A DNA stretch of 64,000 nucleotides from JBELHR01 sp049607205. Its GTDB lineage: Bacteria; Bacteroidota; Bacteroidia; Flavobacteriales; Flavobacteriaceae. The stretch is from positions 1 through 64,000 of the forward strand of contig JBMYWH010000009.1 in NCBI GenBank assembly GCA_049607205.1. The letters run 5' to 3'. Both the position numbers and the translations under genes were made by a program. Positions 8,904 through 17,431 of this stretch are shown one piece after another (positions within the stretch are counted from its first letter, which is position 1; each line of letters opens with the position of its first letter). Under the pieces are notes generated by a model, which was not told the origin of the DNA, ran no database searches, and saw only the letters and a program-made list of their open reading frames with translations.

Positions 8904-10094
8904 TTAATGGAAAGGGTCGCTGAATTTTTCGTCGTTGATCATGACTTCATCTGTCAAGGTTTCTAAAAATGCAATCAAAGCCTGCTTCTCTTGAGTACTA
9001 AAATTGTATTGTACCGGGTTTCCATTTTGATCTCTTAAAGTAGGATGGAGGTTTGGTACATCCTGAATCCCGTTACTGTAGTGATCAACGACTTCACCTA
9101 AAGTACTAAAACGACCATCGTGCATAAAAGGAGCGCTGACCGCAATATTCCTAAGTGAATTTACTTTGAATTTACCTCGATCTCTATTGTCCAGAGTCGT
9201 TTCAAATACTCCTAAATCTTCATTTTCCAAGGACAGCCCATTATTACTCGTTCCGGTGGTCATATTAGGTGGAACTCTAGCACCAATAAAGGCTTCTGAT
9301 TGATGACAGCTTGCGCAAGGTGGTGCTCCATTTCGTGGATTAAAAAATAAGCGTTTACCTTGATTTTCTTCCGCGTTAAACATGTCGAAATCTTCCATAG
9401 GTCCTGCGGCAAGAGCTCTAGCATTGTCGTACTTAGCATCAATGCTGATGAGACTTCTCACAAATTGTGCTAGTGCTTTTGAGATGCGATCCGAAGAAAC
9501 TTGTGGATCTCCGAACGCAGCACTAAATAGGTCATCTGAATAATCTTGAGCTTCTACCGTTTCAACGATCTGCTCAAGAGTCATTCCCATTTCAACAGGA
9601 TCTTGAAAAGGCATTAAAACTTGTTCCTCAAGACTTGCCGCTCTTTCATCCCAGAAAAAAGCTCCAGAATCATAAAAACGTGCATTTGTGAGCCCCATTG
9701 AATGTCGTCTGGTACTTCCTCCTTCAAAACCTAAGCTGAGCATGGAAGAGTCAGAAAACCCTTCAGATTGTTTATGGCAGCTTGCGCATGAGATTGTTCC
9801 ATTTTGACTTAGTTTTTTCTCATAAAACAAGACACGACCTAATAAGGCTCCCTCATTAGTTATAGGGTTGGTTGTAGGACTATTGTCATTTGTGATTGCC
9901 GCAGTTTGAAATGGTAAATTATTAGGGAAATCATTCACTAAATAATGACTTGGCAATTCGATGTTTTCATAGTTAAAAGGAATCTCAGGAAGACTAAGTC
10001 CTTGGTACTCTGTTTGTATTTGTGATTCTATTTCTGAGTTGTCAGAACAAGAACTCAATAGTACTAAGGCTGAAATAAATAGTCTGATTCGCAT
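8904..10094 (-). CDS. Diheme cytochrome c peroxidase / MauG-family lipoprotein
   Basis: The protein begins with a lipoprotein signal ending LLSSCSD, so it should be anchored in the envelope. Two CxxCH haem attachment sites are present, CASCHKQ (about residue 104) and CASCHQSE (about 260), as in bacterial cytochrome c peroxidases and MauG. The C-terminal RNIAVSAPFMHDGRFSTL stretch is the family's typical haem-contact region. Such enzymes reduce hydrogen peroxide with electrons from periplasmic cytochrome c, or carry out MauG-like oxidations. It is 50 bases downstream of a close paralogue and converges on recQ with only 12 bases between the stops. Confidence 0.92.
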   Translation of the reverse strand: MRIRLFISALVLLSSCSDNSEIESQIQTEYQGLSLPEIPFNYENIELPSHYLVNDFPNNLPFQTAAITNDNSPTTNPITNEGALLGRVLFYEKKLSQNGTISCASCHKQSEGFSDSSMLSLGFEGGSTRRHSMGLTNARFYDSGAFFWDERAASLEEQVLMPFQDPVEMGMTLEQIVETVEAQDYSDDLFSAAFGDPQVSSDRISKALAQFVRSLISIDAKYDNARALAAGPMEDFDMFNAEENQGKRLFFNPRNGAPPCASCHQSEAFIGARVPPNMTTGTSNNGLSLENEDLGVFETTLDNRDRGKFKVNSLRNIAVSAPFMHDGRFSTLGEVVDHYSNGIQDVPNLHPTLRDQNGNPVQYNFSTQEKQALIAFLETLTDEVMINDEKFSDPFH

Positions 10095-10144
10095 AGGCTG
10101 ATTGATTGGTTGTTATTAATAAGACTCTATTTCAGAGAGAAGGT

Positions 10145-11356
10145 TTAATCGAAAGGGTTGCTGAATTTTTCGTCCGTAGTTAAGACTTCATCAGTTAAGG
10201 TCTTAAGAAAGGCAATTAGAGCTTGTTTTTCTGTTTGACTGAAATTATACTTAACAGGAATTCCATTGTCATCTCTTAGGGAGAGGTGTAAGGTCTTGAC
10301 GTCTTGAATTCCTTCACTGTAATGGTCTAGAACTTGCTCTAGAGTACTGAAACGACCATCATGCATGAATGGTGGTGAAATAGCTACATTTCTCAGAGAA
10401 TTTATTTTGAATTTTCCACGATCTCTTGATATAATCCCGTTGTTAATACTAGTTTCGTATATTCCGAAGTCTTCATTCTCAATACTCAATCCATTGTTGG
10501 CAGCACCAGTGGACATTTTATCGGGAACTTGAGGTCCGATAAAAGCTTCGGATTGATGGCATGTTGCACATGGCGGGGCTCCTGTTTTTCCGTTAAAAAA
10601 AAGTCTCTTACCTTGATTTTCTTCAGCACTAAAAATGGGGAAATCCTCCATAGGATTATCTACCAAGGCCCTTGCTTGATCGTATTTGGAATTTATACTA
10701 ACTAAGCTTCTGATGAACTGGGCTAAAGCTTTAGCAATGCGCTCGGTACTTATTTCTGAATCACCGAAGGCAGCTAAAAATAAGGCTTCACTATATTCTT
10801 TCTCTTGTACTATAGAGACTAATTCTTCTAAAGTCATTCCCATTTCAGTTGGGTCTTGAAAAGGCAGTAAAACTTGTTCCTCTAAGCTTTGAGCTCTCTC
10901 GTCCCAGAAAAATGCTCCAGAGTCATAGAATCTTGCGTTGGTAAGTCCCATGGAGTGCCTGCGGGTTTGCTTTCCATCAAAGCCTATGCTTTTTACAGAT
11001 GAATCTGAGAAGCCTTCAGACTGTTTATGGCAGCTTGCACATGAAATTGTTTTATTTTGACTTAGACTTTTTTCGTAGAAAAGCATGCGTCCCAGAAAGG
11101 CTCCTGAATTGGTGATTTTATTGTTTTCTGGAGTATTGTCGTTTTCGACTGCCGCCGATTGAAACTTGAAATTACTCGGGAAACTGTTGGTCAAATAATG
11201 ATTTGGAAGGGGGATATCTTCGTAATTATAACCGAAATCTGGTGCTAAAATTTCTTCATATTCTAATTCCTGTTCTAAGGGCTTATCCCTGTTCTTTGAA
11301 CAGGAAAATGTCATTAGAATAATGATAATTAAGAGGGATTTCCACTTAAGAGGCAT
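10145..11356 (-). CDS. Diheme cytochrome c peroxidase / MauG-family lipoprotein (paralogue of the next gene downstream)
   Basis: The 403-residue protein has a lipoprotein signal (IIILMTFSCSKN), two haem sites (CASCHKQ and CATCHQSE) and the same RNVAISPPFMHDGRFSTL region as its neighbour. By eye, most aligned positions after the signal peptide are identical, including FYDSGAFFWDERA and AEENQGKRLFFN, which indicates a fairly recent tandem duplication. One visible difference is a short insertion near ETSINNGIISRDRG. Keeping both copies suggests dosage, different partners or different regulation. The upstream gene is 57 bases away on the same strand. Confidence 0.92.
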   Translation of the reverse strand: MPLKWKSLLIIIILMTFSCSKNRDKPLEQELEYEEILAPDFGYNYEDIPLPNHYLTNSFPSNFKFQSAAVENDNTPENNKITNSGAFLGRMLFYEKSLSQNKTISCASCHKQSEGFSDSSVKSIGFDGKQTRRHSMGLTNARFYDSGAFFWDERAQSLEEQVLLPFQDPTEMGMTLEELVSIVQEKEYSEALFLAAFGDSEISTERIAKALAQFIRSLVSINSKYDQARALVDNPMEDFPIFSAEENQGKRLFFNGKTGAPPCATCHQSEAFIGPQVPDKMSTGAANNGLSIENEDFGIYETSINNGIISRDRGKFKINSLRNVAISPPFMHDGRFSTLEQVLDHYSEGIQDVKTLHLSLRDDNGIPVKYNFSQTEKQALIAFLKTLTDEVLTTDEKFSNPFD

Positions 11357-11413
11357 GTAATTAGCAATTTGAATACATGCTAATATATAATATGTTCTAT
11401 TAAAGTGTGTTCA

Positions 11414-12013
11414 TTATTTTTCAATGATAACCCTTTTGGCGTTGATTCTAGACTTGGGTTTTTTCTCTACTTGATTGAAGTCTTCTGGATCTCGGTATCC
11501 AATAGCCACTGCAACCAAAGTTTGATACTTGCTCTGATTTAGAAGTTGATCATAGAGGTCTGCTTGTATCCCTTCCATAGGAGTTGAGTCTAATTTCATC
11601 TCTGCGCAAGCGGATAAAAAGATTCCTAAAGCTAAATAAACTTGTTTTGAAAACCAGTTATGGATATAATTATCACCTTCAGGCTTGATATAGGTAAGAT
11701 AATAATCAACGGCACCTTGAGGTAATTCTTCTTTAATTTGCGCTTCGAAATCAGCCGTGGATCCAATGCGACTAAACACAACTAGAGTATCACAATTTTC
11801 GATACGATCTTTATTGAAAAACGAAGCTTCTGCTAAACGAGACTTAAGTGCCTTGTCTCTGACAAAGGTGAATTGCCATGGTTGTGAATTAATAGAAGAA
11901 GGACTTAAATGAAGAATCTCCTTTAAGTCTTCTATCGTTTGATTATTTATCTTTTTATTAGGGTCGTATACCTTGGTGGTATATCGGTGTAACATCTCAT
12001 TTTTAAAACTCAT
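11414..12013 (-). CDS. Oxygen-insensitive NAD(P)H nitroreductase-like flavoprotein
   Basis: This 199-residue single-domain protein matches the FMN-dependent nitroreductase family. The N-terminal RYTTKVYDP and the FMN-binding PSSINSQPWQFTFV are in the expected places, and the late VAVAIGYRDPEDF is the C-terminal signature. Members use NAD(P)H to reduce nitroaromatics, quinones or flavins in the cytoplasm; the physiological substrate is not evident. It sits on the minus strand between mscS and the peroxidase pair, with short gaps. Full length for the family (about 200-220 residues). Confidence 0.9.
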   Translation of the reverse strand: MSFKNEMLHRYTTKVYDPNKKINNQTIEDLKEILHLSPSSINSQPWQFTFVRDKALKSRLAEASFFNKDRIENCDTLVVFSRIGSTADFEAQIKEELPQGAVDYYLTYIKPEGDNYIHNWFSKQVYLALGIFLSACAEMKLDSTPMEGIQADLYDQLLNQSKYQTLVAVAIGYRDPEDFNQVEKKPKSRINAKRVIIEK

Positions 12014-12054
12014 ACCTTTGATATTTAAGTACTTAAAGATACGGTTTTTAAGAT

Positions 12055-12867
12055 TCAGTCTTTTGAGATATGAACATCCATTTGAGGAAAAGGAATGTTT
12101 AAACCCTCTTTAGGGAAGGTGAGATAGACGTTTTTATTCATGTCAAAAAATACAGGCCAATAATCAGCGGCATTCACCCAAGCTCTTACTACGAAATTAA
12201 CAGAACTGTCGGCTAGTTCAGAAACAGCAATAAATACTTCAGGATCTTTCAGAATTCTTGAATCCTGATCACAAAGTTGTTTAATTACCTTTTCTGCGTG
12301 TAATAAATCATCTCCATATGCAATCCCCATAGTCCATTCTACTCTTCTGGTTTTCTCTGCGGAGAAGTTAGTCATAGAGGAGTTGGAGAGCGCTCCGTTA
12401 GGAACGATTATATTTTTATTGTCACCCGTTTTTAAAATGGTGTTGAAGATTTGAATTTCATATACTGTACCGCTATAGCCTTGAGCATTTATGAAATCAC
12501 CGACTTTAAAGGGCTTAAAAATTAGAATAACTACCCCTCCGGCAAAGTTCTGTAAGGTTCCTTGTAGGGCTAAACCAACAGCTAAACCTGCTGCCCCAAT
12601 AATGGCAACAAACGAGCTCATTTGAACACCCAGCATCCCAAGTACTGTGATAACTAATAAAACCTTCAAGGAAATATCTACAAGACTTTTTAGAAATGGT
12701 TTTAAAGAAGGATCTAGATTCCCGTTGTCTAAGAACTTTGCAAATCCTGAAGCAATTTTTTTAATAACCCAGAGACCTATAAACCAAACAAAAATAGCAC
12801 CTATTAACTTCGGTCCATATTGCATAGCAAACTCCATGATTTGATCCATTAACTTATCCATATCCAT
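12055..12867 (-). CDS. mscS: Small-conductance mechanosensitive channel
   Basis: The 270-residue inner-membrane protein releases solutes when hypo-osmotic shock stretches the membrane. Three transmembrane segments occupy about 15-35, 60-82 and 88-118. The pore-lining third helix is glycine- and alanine-rich (AIIGAAGLAVGLALQG) and is followed by LQNFAGGVVILIFKPFKVGD, the family signature. The soluble beta domain and C-terminal cage follow. Length is close to E. coli MscS (286 aa). It is 41 bases upstream of the nitroreductase gene. Start codons at codons 1 and 3 (MDM) are both plausible. Confidence 0.93.
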   Translation of the reverse strand: MDMDKLMDQIMEFAMQYGPKLIGAIFVWFIGLWVIKKIASGFAKFLDNGNLDPSLKPFLKSLVDISLKVLLVITVLGMLGVQMSSFVAIIGAAGLAVGLALQGTLQNFAGGVVILIFKPFKVGDFINAQGYSGTVYEIQIFNTILKTGDNKNIIVPNGALSNSSMTNFSAEKTRRVEWTMGIAYGDDLLHAEKVIKQLCDQDSRILKDPEVFIAVSELADSSVNFVVRAWVNAADYWPVFFDMNKNVYLTFPKEGLNIPFPQMDVHISKD

Positions 12868-12979
12868 AATCTCTGATTTTTAATTTGTTATAAATTTACA
12901 TCTGCGGAATTTTCTGAAATTGTTTTGGTGAGCCATTTATCAAACTTTTTTATGCTGATCAAACTCTCCATCGATCAAT

Positions 12980-13513
12980 TTAAATAAATTGATAGGTGTT
13001 TTGTACAAAACCACATTTGAATGATTTGTTACTGATAAGTTTGAGGTCAATATCTTTAGAAAATGATTGGAAAAGAGATCTTCCTTTTCCTAATAAAATG
13101 GGTAGAATAGTAAGTGTCATCTCTTTAATTAAACCCAGCTCAATAAAAGAAGATACCAGTCTACCTCCATCAATATACAGCCTATTTATCCCTTGACCAG
13201 CTAAAGAATTCATAAGGTCTTCAGGGTTTTGAGTACTTAAAAACACTTTGCCTTTTAAATGCTCTGGAATTTCTGAGTCTTTCATGCTTTTGCTCATAAC
13301 ATAAACAGGAAGACTATAGGGCCATGAGTCAAAACCGAGAATAGTTTTGAAGGAACCACTTCCCATAATTATAGCATCTTTATCTTCAATAAATTTGTCA
13401 TATCCATGGTCCTCTCCTTGAGGGTCATATTTCATCAAAAAGTCAATTTCATCATTTTCCCGTGCGATATACCCATCGATTGTCGTTGCCATAAATACAT
13501 AACCTTCTGCCAT
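12980..13513 (-). CDS. Dihydrofolate-reductase-like (RibD C-terminal family) reductase
   Basis: The 177 residues follow the DHFR/RibD-C fold: GYVFMATTIDGYIA at the start, an IIMGSGSFKTIL nucleotide-binding stretch, LYIDGGRLVSSFIELGLI, and ILLGKGRSLFQ near the end. Members reduce a pterin- or pyrimidine-like substrate with NADPH. Stand-alone copies such as this are usually neither the true FolA nor RibD, and their substrates are unknown. No signal peptide is present. It is separated from mscS by 112 bases in which I see no further gene. Confidence 0.85.
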   Translation of the reverse strand: MAEGYVFMATTIDGYIARENDEIDFLMKYDPQGEDHGYDKFIEDKDAIIMGSGSFKTILGFDSWPYSLPVYVMSKSMKDSEIPEHLKGKVFLSTQNPEDLMNSLAGQGINRLYIDGGRLVSSFIELGLIKEMTLTILPILLGKGRSLFQSFSKDIDLKLISNKSFKCGFVQNTYQFI

Positions 13514-13560
13514 AATTTTTTCTTTAAAGTTAAGTCATGCCTTACAAATGAACAAGAATT

Positions 13561-14103
13561 CTAATTTTTAAGTTTTAAAAGCGCTGTTTGATGAAGGCTT
13601 GTTTTATAAGAGTCTACAATCAGTTCAGGTTGTGGATGGTCTTCTTGGAGGGTTGTAGTTTTCTTGCTGGCTTTTGGGACGCCGAATAGGTCCCAGAGTA
13701 AATCAGAATTTATCCTTCTAAGAGTTGATACATAAGTAGTCCCCATTACTGTATACATGCTGTAGAAACAATCATCGAGATAACTTAACTCTATCTCCAG
13801 ACCATTTTGCTCATCCAAGACATAGTCCTTAGCATTGTCTTTACTTAGTCGTTTGATACGATAGTCCTTAGTAACAACACTTTCATCAGGAGCAGTGAAG
13901 ACCATTTTGTGAGACCATAGACTATCTTTTATAATCTCCTTGATCTCAAAATTGACTTTTAATTGTTGAGGTTTGCCTTTTAAGGAAGAAATTTTCATGG
14001 TTCCAGAATATTCCCCAAGCCATTTACTTGGAAAAGTATTTTGGCCAAATAAAGAGCCTTGAAAAAATAGAAATACAAGTGTAATTTTGATGAGTTTATT
14101 CAT
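13561..14103 (-). CDS. Secreted protein of unknown function
   Basis: I do not recognise this family. The 180-residue protein starts with a typical signal peptide (MNKLIKITLVFLFFQGSLFG) and has no lipobox cysteine, so it is probably periplasmic or secreted. The body has alternating hydrophobic and polar residues (for example KISSLKGKPQQLKVNFEIKE), suggesting a small beta-rich domain. No catalytic motif stands out. It lies 16 bases downstream of a GNAT gene on the same strand, so the two may be co-transcribed. Confidence 0.75.
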   Translation of the reverse strand: MNKLIKITLVFLFFQGSLFGQNTFPSKWLGEYSGTMKISSLKGKPQQLKVNFEIKEIIKDSLWSHKMVFTAPDESVVTKDYRIKRLSKDNAKDYVLDEQNGLEIELSYLDDCFYSMYTVMGTTYVSTLRRINSDLLWDLFGVPKASKKTTTLQEDHPQPELIVDSYKTSLHQTALLKLKN

Positions 14104-14119
14104 AGTTAGTAAGTTACGG

Positions 14120-14629
14120 TTATTTTTCTAATGTAAATAACATTAAATTCTCTGGGTCATTAGGAATTCGAATCATTTCTTGAAATTCCATATTTAATTT
14201 TTCAAGCAGGTTTTGAGAGGAAAAGTTATCTAAGGTTGTAATTGCTTGGATTGACCTTTGTTCAAATTTACTAAAAGCGAGATCTACCATTTTTTGTGCT
14301 GCCTCAAACGCATAGCCCTGTCCTTGATATTGATCTAAGAAAGCAAATCCGAGATCAACTCCATCAAGTCCCTCACGGTCATATAGACCACAAGAACCAA
14401 TTTTATGACCATTTTCTTGAAGGATTACTGTAAAATTCCCAAAACCCAATCGTCGATACTGACTTAAGGTTTTTTCTTGGATATAATCTGAAGCTTGTTC
14501 AATGGTGTTGATATTTCGATCTCCAATGAATTTAATCCATCCGGGTGAATTCATTAATTCTAGCGTGAATTCTGCATCTTCTATATCCGTTGGTTTTAAT
14601 AATAAGCGCTCTGTTCGAAACGTTTCCAT
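14120..14629 (-). CDS. GNAT N-acetyltransferase, RimJ/RimL-like
   Basis: It begins METFRTERLLLKPTDIEDAEF, the typical opening of the RimJ/RimL-type GNAT subgroup. The acetyl-CoA loop appears as DQYQGQGYAFEAAQ, and NFSSQNLLEKLNMEFQ is the usual C-terminal motif. These enzymes acetylate protein N-termini or small molecules in the cytoplasm; the substrate is not evident. It is divergent from the dipeptidyl peptidase gene, with 70 bases between the starts, and is followed by the secreted unknown protein. Confidence 0.9.
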   Translation of the reverse strand: METFRTERLLLKPTDIEDAEFTLELMNSPGWIKFIGDRNINTIEQASDYIQEKTLSQYRRLGFGNFTVILQENGHKIGSCGLYDREGLDGVDLGFAFLDQYQGQGYAFEAAQKMVDLAFSKFEQRSIQAITTLDNFSSQNLLEKLNMEFQEMIRIPNDPENLMLFTLEK

Positions 14630-14699
14630 ATGGTTTTAAGGTTGCTTGTTATAAAGATAAATATTTTAACTTAGGCCACTCAATATAATATTTCAAACC

Positions 14700-16757
14700 A
14701 TGAAAACTCTTTTAACAGGCCTTTTGGTCTGCACTGTTGGTTTAGTTTCTGCTCAAAGCACTGAAGACTATGATCAAGCCAAGAATCAATTATTTATGAA
14801 CGCTGCGGAGCTCAATGGCGCTCCTAAATGGAAGTCTTCTTCCGAGATCACTTATGCGAGCCAAGGAGCCGATTATATTTACAACCTTAAAACAGGTAAG
14901 TCAAAAAAAGTTGAAAAAGAGGAAAAAAAGAAATCTTCAAGAACTCCATCTTCTACATCTCCCGATGGTTTATGGGACATAAAGATCAAAGAAGGAAATC
15001 TTTTTTTAGTCAATACTGAGACTAAGGAAGAAAAACAATTAACGGATGATGCTGAGGAGAATTATGGTTATGCAACGGATAACGCGGGATGGACTCATAG
15101 TGATAAAGCGATCGTGTTATGGTCACCTGACTCAAAGAAAATTGCAACCTACAGACAGGACCAAAGACATGTAAGTGATATGTATCTGGTAAAGACCACT
15201 GTAGGAGCTCCTGAGCTCATGGCATGGAAATATCCTTTACCTGAAGACAAGGATATTATCAAAATCGAGCGTTTGGTAATTGATGTTCAAAGTGGTAAGA
15301 TGGTTAAGTTTGACAGACCGTCAGAGGATAGAAGGTCAACGCTCGGAGATGATATCTCGTCAAGAGGAGTACTTATCGACGCCTATTGGAGTTCAGATTC
15401 AAAGAATCTTGCCTTTGTAAGTACACCAAGAGACCATAAATCAGCAGAAGTTCAAATTGCTGATGTAAACACTGGAGTGGTTAAGTCCTTATTTAAAGAG
15501 GAAATTGAAACTCAATTTGAATCTGGTATGGACGGTGTTTCTTGGAGATATTTGTCAGATTCTAATGAGATTCTATGGTTTTCTGAAAGAGATAATTATG
15601 GACATTTGTATCTATATGATGCAAAGACAGGTGACTTAAAGAATCAAATCACAAAAGGAAATTTTGTAGTTAGATCAATTGAGTTCATCGATACTAAAAA
15701 GAGAGAAATTTACTTCACCGGAAGTTCATTAGATACAGAGGTAAATCCCTATTATCACTATTTATATAAAGTAGATTTTAAAGGTAAAAACATAAAGCTA
15801 TTATCTCCAGGACTGGGTGATCATAGTATTTCTTTCTCAGAGGATAAGAAGTATTTTATAGATACTTATTCTAGCCCTGCAACTCCTCCTTCTTATGAAT
15901 TAAGAAACAGCAAAGGTAAATTAATCAAAACCTTGAAAAAGGTAGATGCGGAATCAGGATGGATTATGCCTGAAGAGTTTACTGTGAGATCTGCAAATGA
16001 CAAATGGGATTTATATGGACTGATGTTTAAACCAGCGGATTTTGATGCGACTAAATCCTATCCTATTGTTGTAAGTATTTATCCAGGACCTCAAGTAGGA
16101 AGTATTGGTTCATGGAGATTTAGAGCAGGAGGAAGAAATGCTGCCTTAGCCTCTTTAGGTTTTGTAGTGGTTCAATTAAATGGATCATGTACTCCTTTTA
16201 GAACTAAAGATTTTCACGATGCTTGTTACGGCAATATGGCCGAAAACACCTTGCCGGATCACATTGCAGCTTTAGAGCAATTAGCGCAGACCCGTCCTTT
16301 TATGGATATTAATAGAGTCGGTATTTATGGGCACTCTGGAGGTGGTTTTGCAACGGCTGCTGCTTTGTTTAACTACCCGGAATTTTTTAAAGTAGGAGTT
16401 TCTTCTTCAGGGAATCACGACAATAGAAACTATGAAGATGATTGGGGAGAGCGTTATAATGGCTTAGAATCAGAGGTTGACTATGCTGCTCAAGCAAACC
16501 AGGTAAATGCAAAGAATCTAGAAGGTAAGCTTTTAATCATGCACGGAGGAATGGATGATAATGTACCTCCTTATAATACATACTTAGTTGTAGATGCATT
16601 AATTAAAGCAAATAAAGACTTTGATTTAATTATTTATCCTAATGCAAGACATGGGTATGGAATGGATAGCCTCTATCAAATTAGAAGAACATGGGACTAT
16701 TTTGTAAAACATTTAAGAGGGGAAGTACCTCCTAAAGAATATAAGTTGAGCTGGTAA
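14700..16757 (+). CDS. S9 family (dipeptidyl peptidase IV-like) serine peptidase
   Basis: The 685-residue exported enzyme removes dipeptides from peptides, probably in the periplasm. A signal peptide (MKTLLTGLLVCTVGLVSAQ) precedes a beta-propeller N-terminal domain (about 30-440). The alpha/beta-hydrolase domain has the nucleophile elbow GHSGGGF with S546, the acid in GGMDDNVPP (D619 or D620) and H651 in NARHGYG. The peptide-amine binding region appears as WRYLSDSNEILWFSERD. A clear intrinsic terminator follows 13 bases after the stop. In Bacteroidota such enzymes usually serve protein and peptide nutrition. Confidence 0.93.
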   Translation: MKTLLTGLLVCTVGLVSAQSTEDYDQAKNQLFMNAAELNGAPKWKSSSEITYASQGADYIYNLKTGKSKKVEKEEKKKSSRTPSSTSPDGLWDIKIKEGNLFLVNTETKEEKQLTDDAEENYGYATDNAGWTHSDKAIVLWSPDSKKIATYRQDQRHVSDMYLVKTTVGAPELMAWKYPLPEDKDIIKIERLVIDVQSGKMVKFDRPSEDRRSTLGDDISSRGVLIDAYWSSDSKNLAFVSTPRDHKSAEVQIADVNTGVVKSLFKEEIETQFESGMDGVSWRYLSDSNEILWFSERDNYGHLYLYDAKTGDLKNQITKGNFVVRSIEFIDTKKREIYFTGSSLDTEVNPYYHYLYKVDFKGKNIKLLSPGLGDHSISFSEDKKYFIDTYSSPATPPSYELRNSKGKLIKTLKKVDAESGWIMPEEFTVRSANDKWDLYGLMFKPADFDATKSYPIVVSIYPGPQVGSIGSWRFRAGGRNAALASLGFVVVQLNGSCTPFRTKDFHDACYGNMAENTLPDHIAALEQLAQTRPFMDINRVGIYGHSGGGFATAAALFNYPEFFKVGVSSSGNHDNRNYEDDWGERYNGLESEVDYAAQANQVNAKNLEGKLLIMHGGMDDNVPPYNTYLVVDALIKANKDFDLIIYPNARHGYGMDSLYQIRRTWDYFVKHLRGEVPPKEYKLSW

Positions 16758-16770
16758 AAAGTTCAAAATG

Positions 16771-16803
16771 AAAAAGCCCTCTTAGACAAAGAGGGCTTTT
16801 TTT
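16771..16803 (+). terminator. Rho-independent terminator after the S9 peptidase gene
   Basis: An 11-base stem (AAAGCCCTCTT paired with AAGAGGGCTTT) with a short loop is followed by a run of T residues on the plus strand. A five-T run also follows on the minus strand, so it probably serves the convergent thioredoxin-like gene too, whose stop lies at its edge. Confidence 0.92.
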
Positions 16804-17311
16804 ATTTTACAAATACGGCATGTATGGTTTCAAGCTCGGGGTCTGTAAGTTCAGAAGTGTTTTTAAGTTTTTTAATAAACTCTTCGACTTCAGGTTGGGT
16901 TGCAGGACATCCTAAGTTTTGACCTTGGTCATTGAAGGAGTTCTCTACTACTTTTCCTTGGTCATCTAGGATTACCCAGAAAGGAAGTCCTGAATTCGAA
17001 CCTCCTTGAGCTTTCAAAACCTGTGCGCCACCTGGAGTTTCTAAATTTTTATTATCCTTAGATTCATTCACCACTAAGTCAACAATGATGTAGTTAGCAT
17101 CTATTAGGGGTTTTACAGGATCTGTTTTGAGTTGTTTTCCCATCTTTTTACACCAGCCACACCAAGAAGCGCTGTATTTTACAAACACATGTTTACTTTC
17201 TAGTTGTGCTTTTTCTACAGCAGCTTGCAATATTTCTGTTGCAGTTTCTTGCGCATTGGAATTAAGGCTGAATAGAGCCATAAAGACCAAGATTAACATT
17301 GATTTTTTCAT
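16802..17311 (-). CDS. Exported thioredoxin-fold protein
   Basis: The signal peptide (MKKSMLILVFMALFSLNSNA) is followed by a thioredoxin fold with active site WCGWC (C51 and C54). CGWCKKM is the pattern seen in Bacteroidota thioredoxin_7/DsbD-C-like proteins. The cis-proline region appears as SGLPFWVI. It probably reduces or isomerises disulfides in the periplasm; the electron donor is not encoded nearby. Another cysteine (GCPATQ) lies near the C-terminus. The gene ends in the shared terminator and starts 120 bases from the divergent cydA. Confidence 0.88.
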   Translation of the reverse strand: MKKSMLILVFMALFSLNSNAQETATEILQAAVEKAQLESKHVFVKYSASWCGWCKKMGKQLKTDPVKPLIDANYIIVDLVVNESKDNKNLETPGGAQVLKAQGGSNSGLPFWVILDDQGKVVENSFNDQGQNLGCPATQPEVEEFIKKLKNTSELTDPELETIHAVFVK

Positions 17312-17431
17312 AGTTTTTTTTGATTTTATTTAAGTCTAAGGTAAAAAAATATACTTCATTAGGAGTTTGTAGATCTATCGTTTTTAAATCCAAGTACTTA
17401 TGCTTAAATTTATAGGGCTAACACTAAGTTT

